Shown here: positions 1-13,167 of the stretch, in pieces
Numbering within the stretch: the stretch's first letter is position 1
How the letters are laid out: every line of letters starts with the position of its first letter
Assembly (NCBI GenBank): GCA_038496675.1
Contig: CM076654.1
Coordinates: 13,016,222 to 13,080,221 of the forward strand
Length of the DNA stretch: 64,000 nucleotides
Direction: 5' to 3'
Origin: Rachycentron canadum
Taxonomy: Eukaryota > Chordata > Actinopteri > Carangiformes > Rachycentridae
Made by a program: the position numbers and the translations under genes
Notes under the pieces: generated by a model
What the model saw: only the letters and a program-made list of their open reading frames with translations
The model's database searches: none
What the model was told of the DNA's origin: nothing

Positions 1-892
1 TCAGTTAGGAACAATATCATAGCTGTTGGTGCAGCGAGACATGTCAAGTTCATTTAGCTCATGAAGTTTTGCTGACATCTAGTGATACACTGAGCAAAAT
101 ATGCTCAGCGCTCAAGCGGTAAAAAAATTACTCGTTTTATCTTCATGTATTAATATCAAATGAGCCAGCAGCCGTAACACATCCAGAATTGATACTGAAA
201 GAAAGAATATAAATGATGGGGAATTATGAAATAAAATGCTAGAATCTAAAAAAAAATGCTTCCGAGTAGTATTTATCAAAATATACTTGAAATCGCAATA
301 TGGCATAATGCAATTTCCAAATTGCAGGACATGCAATTTTTTTTGATTATAGAGGAAAGGTGTCACAACATTAGGGGACATAAGGGAACATGCTTGTTTG
401 GTAAAAGCATCAACAAATATCATATTATCATCATTAAACATTTTTTAATAGGGAAAATGAAATGCAAAAAACAATTATAGCATGTGAAATCACAATATTA
501 GCGAAAATATTTTCAAATATTAATATTTTCTTTGGCATCTTGTGCAGCCCTAGATCAAATTACACCTGCGGGTAAATGTGCTACAGCTTTTAAAAGGACA
601 TATCCCAAGGAATATTTTTGGAAAACACCCTTAAAGCATTGAAAGATGCATTACACATCAGCAACATATTACAATATTTTATTTCTTTTTAAATCTCTGT
701 TTTTTATGTTGTTTAAATTATGTTGAGTGCTTTGTTTTCCAGCTTTTCACAAAAGATGCTATACAAATATCAGACTGACCGGATTTCATCGATTGTTGTC
801 AGTGCCTTTCCAGGTTTTGTTTTTCAGCCTTTACAGGCACTAAATATACAAACTATGGAAAACTCCTGTTATCTATATTCCACACAATCATT
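1..892. other. AT-rich flank downstream of mtrfr
   Basis: No coding exon is recognisable here on either strand; open frames are short and AT-rich. The part next to 893 is presumably the mtrfr 3' UTR, because a minus-strand AATAAA lies at 678-683. In human the next gene beyond MTRFR is CDK2AP1, but nothing of it is visible in this stretch. Confidence 0.6.
678..683 (-). promoter_or_regulatory. mtrfr: candidate polyadenylation signal of mtrfr
   Basis: TTTATT on the plus strand reads AATAAA on the minus strand, about 210 bases past the mtrfr stop codon. That is a plausible distance for a short 3' UTR. The motif is common in AT-rich DNA, so this is position-based inference. Confidence 0.4.
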
Positions 893-1669
893 TCAAACAG
901 TGTCATTTCCAGGTTTGGTATCTGCAATCAGGGCTTCTTTAAACCGTTTTTTTCTCTCTAGATTCTCGTGTGCCGCCTTCTTCTTCTCTTGTTTCCTCAG
1001 CACAGACTCCCTCTTCTTCACAAGAACTTCACTGAGTTCTCCTTTATACGCAACATCAAGTTTCTCTCTCATAATTCCCCGGGCACGCTTTCGATTTATT
1101 TCCACAGATCTGGTTTGATGGCACTGGAGGGGAAAATGGTACAAAAGATTAAATTAACAGTCAGTAAATCACTTAATCTGTGAAACTACACTTTTACACC
1201 AAAAAGAAATGGAAATTTCATCATCTATATTTCCATGATAACTGGGCATCTGCTGCTCTGTGTGTGATCTTACTCCTACATAACTTTGGGCCCTCATTGG
1301 ACTATACATTTCTACACGTGGATACCACTGATGACAAATACGCACAGAACCAAAAAAAGAAAAGAAAAGAAAAAAAAAAAGGGAATTCACCTTTACTACA
1401 ATCCCAGTGGGGATGTGCTTAAGCACCACACAGTTGCTGGTTTTGTTGGTGGCCTGCCCTCCAGGTCCAGATCCTCTCACAAACTGCTCTTCAAGCTCGT
1501 CCTCATTCAGGACAGGAAGGTCTGTCAGGCCCTTTTTGCCCGCTGCAAAAACACATATCAGTCCAGCCGAGGGCGATGGACAAAGTGAAGCGGTACCGGG
1601 ACACCCTGTCCTCACGACCCGACTGGATACACCGTAGATGCAGCTTATGATCGGGAAAAGCCGTGACAT
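893..1669 (-). CDS. mtrfr: Mitochondrial translation release factor in rescue (C12orf65 family), two coding exons
   Basis: Class I release-factor-like protein that acts in mitochondria to free peptides from stalled ribosomes. Coding exon 1 is 1669-1391 and coding exon 2 is 1123-893. They join in phase 0 at ...GIVVK|CHQTRS and give 169 residues, close to the human length of about 166. The hallmark GGQ lies in GSGPGGQATNKTSNC (about residues 57-71), followed by VVLKHIPTGIVV, as in the family. The C-terminal half is the basic Lys/Arg-rich tail (INRKRARGIMREKLDV, then RKQEKKKAA) that contacts the ribosome. There is no codon-recognition domain, as expected. The first ATG of the frame is at 1669; upstream codons are open but lack an ATG. 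The N-terminus is hydrophobic with scattered Arg, fitting a mitochondrial targeting sequence. A possible extra intron ends at about 1539 (see findings). Recognition is by memory of the human protein, with very close matching around GGQ. Confidence 0.93.
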
Positions 1670-1699
1670 GTCTTTGAATAAGCGGAAGACAAGGTGGAG

Positions 1700-1980
1700 C
1701 TTCTCGGCGAGTAAATACACAAAGAGATTAAAGCATCACTTCACGATGTTTGTCACCGAACATGAATACCAGACGCAATATTGACTACATTTTTACTTTC
1801 CACCTGTCTCATGGTCACTGACTTGTGCTCCTGTTTTCACGACCGTGTCTTCTTCCACGCTCCCCAGTCACCTCTCAGCCAATCAGCGCTCGCCATTCTT
1901 CTTTGTGGCCAACAGTAGGCCTGTCTCGACCCTCTACCGCCATCTTGTGTCGTCTTGCCTAACAAAACTCCCAGCAGGTA
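1700..1980. promoter_or_regulatory. mtrfr: CpG-rich, possibly bidirectional promoter beside mtrfr
   Basis: The stretch just upstream of the mtrfr start has a CCAAT box at 1879-1883 and a plus-strand YY1-type motif CCGCCATCTTG at 1937-1947. No TATA box is seen. On the plus strand a good splice donor (CAG|GTAGGA) follows at 1977/1978, so a transcript could start here in the opposite direction. In human, MTRFR and MPHOSPH9 are arranged head to head. The motifs are seen in the sequence; bidirectional activity is inferred. Confidence 0.5.
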
Positions 1981-4850
1981 GGACACTACAACGATGTGTT
2001 CATGAAATGCCTAAAATATGACTTTGAACGTTTTTTTTTCTTTAAAGACTCTTTAAGATAAATACTTTAAATGTGTGACCGCGTGTAAATTGCGGACTTA
2101 CAATGGCGAGGTCCTCTCCAAATGAAGTTTGGTGTTTGTAGCTGGGAGGAACAATTAACAGGTGACAACCTGACAACAGGTGTGAAGAAATTCAATTTAA
2201 ATTCCTATATTTGTCTCACAGTGGGAAATTGCGGACCCGTTGCCCTCAACCTTTCTGTTCTAGGCTATATATTACCTCGATATTCACATTCATTAAATTA
2301 TGTTTATTTGTTGATGATAATTGAAGCATACTTAAATCAGATATGTGGAATTGATCAATCAATCAAATTAATTAATCGTCTTTATTCGTATAGCACTCAT
2401 ACAACAGTGAAGAAGAATAAAACTGATAAAAAACAAAACAAAACAAAAATCAACAAAAATAAAGATGTGTGGAAAGTATTTGGTGTCCCACTCTCGAGGT
2501 GTGTTATAGTACATTGCTTTCCTGTGGTCTGCATATAGAAAGAGTTGCATTCAAAGTCTACAGTCAGCTGCAGTCAATGGATATTTGTACTTCACTGTAA
2601 ATAAAATTAATATGTTATCGTGCATGTGAAGATAAGGAAGATAAAGATAAAATGCGTTAATTTTGCAAGGTCATTGATACTGATGTAGGTGATCACAGTA
2701 TATGATATGGGTGATAGTTGTATTTATAGTCTAAAATGCAGTTAATAAATATTTTTTCAAAGCAGCCATTTTGACTTGTTATAGTAGGAGAAGCATATAT
2801 TTTACCAATAACAGTAAAGATGACTCAGTTCTATGAAGCACCAGTAAGCCATGGCAGTGAGCCCTGAACACAAAACAGCTAAATGGAACTGAGCCAGCAA
2901 TAATTTTATTATTCACACAGTTGATTGTCTTGTGGCATGTAGAAATGTCTTCTGAGAAAAGGCCTATTTACTATAGTGAATGATGTGAAATATAATTTAC
3001 TAGGCTTTCCAGCCATTATACCCCATATCAAGAAGTTTCTGGGGACATTCTGGTACAATTTCTGCCATGCAAACTAATCACTGTTAAAATCATGTACAGC
3101 ATTCATAACCATGACATGAACTGTACTGTCACCATTCAAGTCTATGTGGAGAAGATTTTAATTTCAGAATTAGAGACATTTTGGATGATGAATAACATGA
3201 AACCTTTCACACTAACAAGAGCATCAGCAAGAGCACGATGGAATGAAATGATGGATTAATAATTGCCACTTCTGTTGGCAGCAGGTTTGCAGTTTTATTT
3301 ATTCGTTTGTCATTCACTTCACACATTATATAACACAATCCATTTTACATTGATTTCCATAATTTTACATGTCACAACACATGGCTGTTGAATTTAATAC
3401 AATTTTAATTTTGTAATGTTTGTCAGTTGCAGGTGTCCATCACTGATTTCTACCTGTTGTACTTCAGCAAGCTTCCTAAAAGCATGCAATTAATTAAATG
3501 AAACCATGGATGCCCATTTAAAGCTATAAATATATTTTATTACAAAACAATTCAAATATTTTTGTCACATAGATATAAATAATAGACTGTGATGTAATAC
3601 TTCCAGTTCTCTCCCTTGACATGGACTAAAATTAGTTAATCAGGAAACTATGTAGGTCACAGGAAAAAGACGTCCCTGTTGACCTGTGATGACATTTCTC
3701 TGATATTGTGGTAGTGGTTGGTGCATTTTTAATTACTTGCATTTTATCTTTAGTGGCCACATTAAAACTGACTTCCATTTTAGTACATTTCAACCTTGAC
3801 TTTGTCATTCATATGTGGATCTTACAAAAGACTCTGATTTTTTGCTGAGACTGAGAATTCAAAACTTTGCGCTTTGCATGTGTCCTGAGGTGGGACGTTA
3901 TGCTCACTGTAAAAGTGAAGATGGAACTTGTCATCAAAGCTGGCAGTGAAAATACTTTCCTGACACTGCATGAGATGTGAAACCACTCCACATATTCACT
4001 GTGCTTCATCTGATGTGTGGCCTAGTTTCTTCTTTTTTTTTAATAAAAAAAAACAAACAATGCAGCTAACTGTTCTAGATGTATAGGTGAACAATCTCTA
4101 TTTATAATATCTATATGTTTATGTGGATTACATTGAAAAACTGGAAATGCACTCTCAATACTATCAATATAATGATAAAACCTATCATGCATATATTATT
4201 AAATATGAGGACAGTGAAGTTCTGTGCAAAAACACAATTTCACATATCTGACTTCTTAGATATGCTTCAAAAATACCAATTAACCTACAGGATGACTAAC
4301 TGTACAGTTTCAAAGCAAATGCCAAGATACATTTAAAAATATAAATATGGGCAAACTGGCTAAAAGTAGGTTAGTCTTTGCTGCATACCAAACTATAACA
4401 CATCACTCTGCTTGACTGAAACACAGACACTGGCGGCTAAAAAGTATCTACCTTTATAATTTTACATCCTATAATTGTCTGCGGAAATACGTGAGCACTT
4501 TTAGCACAGTTTAGACCTTACATGCTGCATTGCCAGCAGGAGGCGTCTTGTTTTCGAAACTGCTCCGCTGGATGTCTGAGCAGGTCAGAGCTTCATAAAG
4601 CTCACAGCAGGAATAACTTACCGGAAGTTATGTGACCATTCCTTTCAGAGTTAGGGCTCCTGTGTAGTGGGCTATTTATACACGCAATCATTTTCAATTT
4701 CTTAACCTAATTAGGCTTTGAAAATCAGCATTAGAGGGAAAAAGGACTAATATGTCTGGATATATCGCTTGACATTGTTATATTGGGGTAGAAATAGCGA
4801 ACATACTCTGTGGAATAACGCATAACATTTTACAACTTAAGCGCCCCTAC
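1981..4850. other. Intergenic, AT-rich, no gene recognised
   Basis: About 2.9 kb between mtrfr and the pitpnm2 CpG-rich 5' region. Frames on both strands are short and none resembles a known exon. I looked for MPHOSPH9 coding sequence, which would be expected here on the plus strand from human synteny, and found none. The segment near 2345-2450 may be an old retroelement tail (separate entry). Confidence 0.6.
2345..2450 (+). repeat. Candidate decayed SINE/LINE tail
   Basis: The segment has an ATCA-repeat start, then CTTTATTCGTATAGCACTC, then an A-rich end. Tails of the form TCAATCAATC...TTTATTTATATAGC are widespread in fish genomes as retroelement 3' ends. The similarity is judged by eye and is weak. 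A RepeatMasker run would settle it. Confidence 0.3.
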
Positions 4851-4879
4851 GGTTAGACTTTTATTTCGAAAATCTGTAC

Positions 4880-5627
4880 CGGAAATCCCGTCGCACTCGG
4901 GCAGTTTGACGGCAGTTTCTGTCGCGTCTGGAAGGACCGTGAAGTCTTGCAGCGGTTCAGTCTTGAGGAGTGACAACTTACGATGGCGAGTGCTCTTCCG
5001 CCGCCTGCTGCCCGCTCTTCCCGGTTCTCTGGACGGAGGCGACAGCTGCTGGGCTGAGTCCACCGTCGGTTCATTTCCCTCGCTCCAGGACGAGCCCGGC
5101 CGCCAACTCCTGCCAGGGCAGCTTGGATATTCAAGGACATTTTAACGTTAACATCGCTACGTTGGCCTTGTCTTGTCGATTGAGGAAACCCAGCGTGTGG
5201 TTCTCCGGCGCAATGATGTGGCCAGATTTTGTAAACACGGTCAGAAACGGCGGCTAAAAAAGACAAACAAACAAACAAACAAACAAAAAAAAAAACACAC
5301 ACAAACTCCCGGGCTGATGATGATGATGTTTCTCTACGTTTCATCTTTACGTGTCGTACCCACAGCCCTTCCTCCGCTGAAGGGCCAAACAGACGGCGGG
5401 GTAAAGGAAATCAGTGTCTGACTTTGGATGCGTTCATCTCAGTTATGGCATCGTTTCCAGACGTGGTCAAGTCGGCGGCTGCTTCGTGCTGAAGCAGGAG
5501 GGGGAGGAAAAAAAACAAAACAAACCCCCGGTGAAAGTAAAGAGACCCCGGAGCTCAGAGAAAGGCCGATGAACTTTGATTCATCCTGTGCTGGAGCGTG
5601 GTGAAGCCGGAGGTGCCTCAGGTCCAG
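4880..5627 (+). other. pitpnm2: CpG-rich promoter and probable non-coding first exon of pitpnm2
   Basis: This GC- and CpG-rich island contrasts sharply with the AT-rich DNA on both sides. It ends at a strong splice donor (GTCCAG|GTATGTGAG, 5627/5628). Short plus-strand frames here have no recognised homology, so the exon is taken as 5' UTR that would be spliced to the coding region at about 20.1 kb. It carries a (CAAA)n and A-rich stretch at 5263-5304. The transcription start cannot be placed. Assignment to pitpnm2 rests on orientation, spacing and lack of another plus-strand gene before 20 kb; a separate non-coding RNA is the alternative. Confidence 0.5.
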
Positions 5628-7513
5628 GTATGTGAGGAGCATTGCAAGCCATCAATTTGTCATTACCGTGCTGCCATGTTGCTAGGTAACTAACCGACGA
5701 TGGGTTTACTCCAGTTCAAATTTTTTATCATCCACTTCCGAGGAGCAGGCCTCTGTCGTCACCTTTTAATGAGTCTTATTGTGCAAGGCTTTTAAAACCA
5801 TGTGCCGTCCTTAGTCCTAAAATCTGTTCAGACGAACTTTGCCTTCCGCCATTGGCCCGAAGAAGTGTAGCATATTTCTGTGCTCCTTTGCTCTTGGCCC
5901 TGTTGCTTGTTAAAAGCTGGTGACATGTTGCCCCTCTCTCACCCCGTCTGTAAACTGTCCTGATGTTATCATGCACTGCCTCCCATGACATTTTAAAATA
6001 GGCTTTTGCTTGAGTCGCAGGGAGGCGTCATGTTCTTGCCCGTGTGATGACATCCAAGACCCTGCTGCGTATTATAGTTTGAACATGGTTTTGACCTCAG
6101 CAGGTAGACTCCTGACATAGGCTGCAGTCAGCTTGTGTGTGACCTAACCCCCCTCCCTTTAGACAGTTTCTATTTCAAAATGACTTTATGAGTTTTTCAG
6201 CATCAGGAGTCATTCCACTTCACTCAGCAGGGTCTGGGTGAGTCATTGAGGCGGTGCTGACTTGGGGGCTGTGGCGTCTGTTGTCCAGATGATGGCTGTG
6301 TTATGAGGGCAGGAGCTGCTGCATGGTCACTCCACTGTGACCCCCTGCTTTATTTCCAACATTGCAGCAGGTCTTTGAATCACAGTTGCATTGTGAGACT
6401 AGTATTGACATCTATCTGTGCTGGCGATAACTACTCAGCGTTAACAGAACAAGATCCAGCCTGCACTTGGGGTATCTTGGTGGAGAAAACATGCAACACA
6501 ATAATCTAGATAGGTTATAGTGCTGTTTCTGTCCCTGAGGTGTACTAAGGTGTACACTCTTACACATCTCTTTGACATGTTAAAACCTGCGTTCTGCCTC
6601 CTAGAAGCATTATGGTTGTGAGGATTGTGTAATCCAGTCAGCATCAGCTGCTCTGTGATCTTGAAGATTTCACTGGCTTTGTCATGTTTTGAAATGACAC
6701 AAAACAGTTATTGTTTTGTGTGTTTTGTTTTGGCTTTTTTAAAACACAGATTTTTTTTTTCTTCTGAATTATTTTTTTCCCCCCATTTAGATTTAAGTTG
6801 TTCATTTTTGATCAGAAACAAACATGGCTGCTTTTGTTGCTGATTGTAATGATTAACACACAAAACACCTCTGCCTCCCAGGATATTTTTTCATACCATA
6901 TATTTACTACATGAGATTCAGATACATGAGAAACACACTTTACTGCTGCCTGTTCTTCAGGTGCTTCTACTCTGATGATTAAGGGCAGACTGCTTGAAGT
7001 GAAGGTCATCGATTACAGTATCACTGATAACCCAAATTACTGCCCTTTTTACCTTTCATGTTATGACCTTTAACATACTATAGATGTTCCTCTGTTGTAA
7101 AAGTGGCAGCTCTTCAAGATATTTGTCTAACCAGTTTTCTAATGAGAGACAGCTTTCCCTCCCCCAAACAGAAGCACTCACAAATACACACATGGTTCAT
7201 TGGCAGGGTTGTGTTGACAATGCAAATTTAAAAATCTTTAGTGACTTTCAAGCTTCAGAAAAATCCTAACCTCTCTCTTTTTTTTAATCAGTCACAGTTT
7301 ATTTACCTCTTTTTCATTGTAATTAAGTAGAAGAAAATAAGTAATTCAATGACACAGTCTTCTTGAGTGATATGTCTGATTTGCTCAAATGTTAAGTGAG
7401 GATGGGGACAGTACTTTTGTCAAATCATGTCACTCTTGCCATGGCATTTCTGTGGCCAGTAAAATGCAAGCATTATATGTTGTTTAATAAAAGCTGTGAT
7501 GTACACTGTCCAT

Positions 7514-7550
<37 letters not shown>

Positions 7551-10500
7551 ATTTTTTATCATTCTAAGCATTATGAATTGTGGGTCATTCACTCAAACAA
7601 GCTCTACAGCATTATAGACATGATGAAAGTTGCATGCAAAAAGTCTTGAAGAGAACTCATTAGAACACAGATTTAATTTTAGTCTTAACACTTATATACT
7701 GTGAGTATATTTGCAAGTCAGTGAGTGCAGGCCATGCTGTAGGATAGATTTAACTTGACATGTCTAATCACTCTAAGTTTATTGGTAGCTCTCTAATTTT
7801 ACTTCTAGCTTCTAGCTTCTATTCTTAAAGCCATCATAGAGATTTCTTTGAGACTAGGCCTATATAATGTTTTAGGTTACGAAGCCTGTTTGAAATTGGA
7901 TTTTGTGTTTTTGTGTAAATGCGCCGACTGCAAAATGTTTGCAATGTTATTTTAAGTTGTGCTGATTGAGACGATGTTGATGTTGAATATAGTCAGAATT
8001 GGTGATATTCCTCTTACAACAAACTGCCTGCATTATTTTACTTGTTTATTTTCCTTTTTTTAATCGTGTTTTGGTATATCTACACTAAGAGAAGGAATTT
8101 AAGAAGTAGACAGTAGTTGACAAGGTGAAAATGATAGCTCTTTAACTCTCAGGTGCCTTTCTTGAATTTAATACACCAGAGTATCACGTTACACAAGGAG
8201 AAAGAGTGGAGGTGATTATGAATCAGTCCATTGTCTGTACCTTTGTGGTTTTGTTTTGTTCCTTGTTCACCACTAGTATTTATTAAATTAAAGCAATTTA
8301 AAGCTGTTTTTAAGCCGACTCAAAGGGCAACAGAGGAGACGTTTCCATGACCTTTTTGATAAATGAGGAGAATAATTGCATTCAGATACTAAGCTAATGT
8401 TTGCTCTTTCATGTCACACAAGTCTTTTTCTGTAACATTAAAATTGCCTACCACTCCTCTACTGATATACATTCACTGGAGTGCTTTACAATGTCCTGAT
8501 GGTTAGAAGGAAAAAGCAGTGAGAATATGTAAATATATGCTGTATATCTGAGTGACTGTAGAGTGGAAAATTCCTGACAGAGGAGTCTGTAGCTTGTGAG
8601 CAAGTGTCTCTGCCTTGTTTGAGTAGTCATAACACTGTGAGGAATCATTGCGAGTGTTTTTTTTTTCCCCTTAGATGTGACAGGTCATCTGTATTCCTAT
8701 TACAATTTGTCAATTTGCTTATATTTCTCTTCCTGCATAAGTCAATAATCCTGTTGCTAGTAGGTAAACCAGTGACAAAATGAATACACAGCCACTGAGT
8801 AATAATGTTCTGGTTGGGGAAAGAAGAAAAGACTTGCTTCCTGTCAGTTAAAGTTTGAATGACGTATTCAGCTGCTCACCACATCTTTTGGTTCCATGTC
8901 TGTATATTTGAGCTGATGATCAGATGAGATCAGTGGCACAGGAAGAACAGAAGTACAAACACTGAAATGAGCTATAGGCTTTTTGAACAGTTAACTAGGA
9001 GGTAAACAAGGTTTGGGAGAATCGGCGTGGTGTTTGTTCAACTACTATAACATACCCTACACGTTGCACTTGCCTTTGGACATTTTCTTGACCATGTTCC
9101 ATCTCTATTGTGTAATGTTAGTGTTGCTGTGTGTACTTGGCTTATAAGTTTTAATGCAGTTTGGTCAGTCTAAGCAGAAATGTGGTGTAGTCTTGGCTCT
9201 TAGGACCATTTGGAAGTTTATTTTGGAAGTCTGTTACATGCTAATCTCCTGCATCTTGTATATCACCCACAATTACAGTAAGTCCCACCTAAGATAATCT
9301 AAAAGGCTAGTTGATAGTAATTGCTGTCAATAGTGTAATGAAATTATCATTTCCTTTCTTGTTTTCTTATATTCTATTTGCAAATCAGAAAAACTAGTAC
9401 CCTACAATCTTTCTGCAGCTCAGCTCACATGTTCATATAGTTACATTGGTCAGTTAATTACTTTGCAAGTTATGCTGCAGTTTGGTGTGTTAAAGTAGAA
9501 ATGCAATTTGTTAAATGAGCTTACAGAAAGATACTCAAGGTGGTAAACATGATTCACAACAAGCCTTTTATGTTGTCTTGGACTGTATGGTCTAAATTAT
9601 TTTTCCCACAGCTGATAACTCCCGGGTACAAAGACTCATGTCATGTTGGTGTAATTTCTTTGACAGTCAATAGAGACTGATTGTTATGGGCACAGACAGC
9701 ACCAGAGGGGATCTTAAGAAGTTAGGGTGTGCAAGTTATGCTGCAAGTTATGTTTTAAAGTTTTTAATCATCAACAAAGCAGCTTTATAAAGTATCCCTT
9801 TGTCTTTCTGTATTATCTGTCAGAGGACAGGACTGTTACTGTTTTTTTGTGCTGGACCAGGAAGTAGCACTAGGTAAACGGTTGCTCAGGTTTGTTCAAG
9901 CAGACACATGGAATTATCTTAACCGTTGACTGTCCATACAACAACGATGACAAGTTGAAATGAGAATTAATGTCTTGTCCTGAAATAAAAATATGATTTG
10001 AGCAGTTTTTTAAGGTTGAATTTATTTCTCAAATGAACTGTCTGGGTCCCCTGTACTCAGCCGAAACATTGTCACAATCACCCTGACATCTGCTTTGGAA
10101 CTGGATAATGGTGATGACTAGATGAAGACCATTACTAATCGACTGATGTCTGACGGAAAAAAGCTAAATTTTGCATTTCATCTTACAATGAGTGCAATCT
10201 GTATAAAAGGTTAATCCAAGAGTGACATTAGTTTGTGATTTGTGTCTGCTGCATGCTGATCAAGCTGAGACAAGCTTACACTCCACAATCTCTCTGCTGC
10301 TCATTTCTCACTATTGGTGAATTGTTTACATAGTCACGTTGTTTTACAAGTTAAAACTTTCCTGGTAAGTCAATCTATTCTTGAGCTATAAAAGTGAAAT
10401 TGCCATTATTTGACCTGTCTGAATGATCAGGTAGTTACCCATCTCATTGTGAGAAATTGGATTGAATGTCTCACATCATCAGTTCTCATCAGTAGCCTTC

Positions 10501-13167
10501 AGAAATGAATAGTACAATTTTCATATCTCATATTTAAAGTTGGGCAAAGTCAAAAGTTGGGCAGATTGATTTGTATCATTATGTAAGTAATACAAAGGAT
10601 TTCCAGGGCTTTCCAAACAAAGTATAAACAATTTCACTACCTACTAGCATAGTTGTATATATTGGTGTCCTTTCAATCATTCAGGCACCTGCTAGGACTT
10701 GAAGCCGCCCTTTTAAATTCATCTTTAGCGAACAATCAGGAATCATGACCATATTTCAGACGAGCCCCCATCATGCACCTGTGTGCCAGCCCAGCACTGA
10801 ATAGAACATTCTGTTTTTTCGGCACCTCGAGCTTCAGAGAGTCTGTCCTTCTCCCTGAACCTGCCCTCCCACCTCAGCTCCCTTGAACAAAGCAGGTGAT
10901 GCTAATATTGGTGTTGAGCTGTTGACAGGGACAACAGGGGTACAACCTGTCCCCACGCATCCCTGATGAGCCAGCTGATGAATGGCACATCACTACTAAT
11001 GTTCCTACAGTGGCGGTGTCTGGGAAATGAGACAAAGATGAACGTGCAGGTCTGCTCCATGTCCTCTTCATTTTGGTCATGTTTTCTGGCAATGTGGGTG
11101 GACTTTCATATCTGAACTCAGGTCTTTCATATCAGATGAGCACTTTCCTTTGTCCTTTCTTGAGTTTTATTATATGGAAGAGGCACAAAGTCTGAAATGC
11201 ACAATCTGTCAGGGAATGGTGATGTTTTGTGTGTTGAGGCACTCTGACACACACCCTCTCCACCAAGAAACTTCTTCGAATCAGAAAGATGCAATAACAT
11301 CTGCTTAAATGAGACAAAGTCCACATGCCCATAGATGATATATTAACTCATCTAATGTACATGGAGCATGGTCTGATGTGAAATAGAAATGCTGCTTGCA
11401 CCACCCAGTCATTGAAGAATGTGTTGGTTAGTGGATCTCTTCCTTCCCACATGTCAGAGTCCACATTAATTGTGAGGCTTCGGCTGACCAGTAAAGTCTA
11501 CAAGTCACATTTCTATTTGAACTGTTTTATTATTTATTCGCACAGTTTTCACATTGAATTCATTTCACTTGTGTTTTGTGTCAACATGGACCATATATGC
11601 CATTTTATATTTGTTTTTGTTTTATTCTACCCCAGCCCTTGCAGCGTTCTCTGACTCACATGGATCATGTAAAATGAAAGCGACAGCGCTGCTTCATGTC
11701 ACTTTACCCACACTCCCCTTTCTTTTCCACTGGCCGTAGACACCTGATTTCTCTGAGGCTAAAAATAGACTCCTTCAGGCCCCAGCTACCCCTCTTCGCT
11801 GCTCCCTCACCTCTTTCCCTTTTTTTTCCTCCCAGTGTACCAGCTTTTATTGAGGAGTCTCTGCATTATGCCCTGTCTTTGCTTCCATTTGCCAGACAAA
11901 GCACCACCTCTCCATTCAGAGCGGTGTGTCTCTTTGTGAGAGAGATGTCAGAATCTTTTATGGTATAAGACTGATGGGAGAGTTTCTGGTTTATATAGGC
12001 TCTGACTGATAAGAAAATCATAAGGTGATAGTGCCTGCTTTTTCCTAGAGCAGGAAACCTGACCTCAGAACCCATCAAAATGTTGGCTAAAGTCGTAGGA
12101 CTGTGAGCATCTATGAAAATGGCCTTTTATGGTCAGTGTGAGAGACAGCTTCTGTCTTTAGTCACTGAGTAGAACATTTGGAAGCCAGCATTATTCATGC
12201 TGCACAAGAGGGTTTGCTGTACTTCACCAAAGGGCAGATAGACCACCTCAGTTTTTTCTTAAGCAGCTTTCTTATCATTGACAGCTAATTTACCTTGATG
12301 CATGGTTTCCTCTAAATGAGTACAGGCTTGCTCCTCAGAGCCAATGACAGGTACTAAAGACAGAAAAACACATTGTAAAAATCGACAGGTGGAGATTGTT
12401 GTTTTAAGATCAGAGGTGTGTTTTCTTCCTTTTATGAATTTATCAGTTGGGATGTTTTGCAGTTGGTTTAACAAGAGGTTTGTCTTCTATTACCAGTTGA
12501 GGGGTTTATCTGTCATGTCTTGAAATAAAATCCCTCTGGATGAAAGCTGATTTGCCATAATATTTAAAAAAACTAAAGCCTTAGTCTGTGTAATAAGTAA
12601 TAAGTACACAGATTAAACACCATTTATGCCCCCCCCCCCATTACTGTAACATCCTTTTTGGCTAATGCTTGCATTTTTCTGTTCCTCTGTCCCCAGTTCA
12701 GTCCGAACCTTTCAGATCTGTTTTCCTCAGCTAATAGAGAATGAGGAATTGGGACACGGACACATTTCTTCCCAAGGTTTCAATTAACTGAATACTGGTA
12801 TTCTTTTTGTGCACATTCCTCTAACTCACTACTAGATCTTTGCAGTTGAAGCTACTAGTCAGCTAAGTTCATCTTTAACTATATAAAAAAAGCTTGCAAT
12901 TGCATATGGCATAGAGCCTTTTTAGCCTTTGAATGCAGGTAGTAGAAGTGAGGTAGCATAAAACTTACCTTGACATTATTTTAAACCAAAACACAGCATT
13001 AGAGAAAATATGCAAAAGTACTCTCAAACCAGCAGGTTAAATCTGTGAAGCTCACATGTCTGCATGTCAAGTTTATGGCTTAGCTAATGTGTGTCACACA
13101 CATCGCTTTATTTTAATCCTGAATTTAGTTGCATAGAGAACTGTCATCTACACATGTGTTGCAGTTG
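5628..13167 (+). other. pitpnm2: Long 5' intron of pitpnm2, no exon recognised
   Basis: About 7.5 kb of AT-rich DNA with only short, non-homologous frames on either strand. A 28-T run lies at 7515-7542. I see no coding exon, tRNA or intact mobile element. Enhancers cannot be recognised by reading alone. Confidence 0.5.
7515..7542 (+). repeat. poly(T) run, 28 bases
   Basis: Uninterrupted T homopolymer in the first pitpnm2 intron. It could be slippage or the tail of a minus-strand retroposon. No target-site duplication was identified. Confidence 0.8.

Noticed and set aside
4906..5145. 79-codon plus-strand frame in the CpG-rich 5' region
   Set aside because: No recognisable homology. CpG-rich, stop-poor DNA gives such frames on both strands here.
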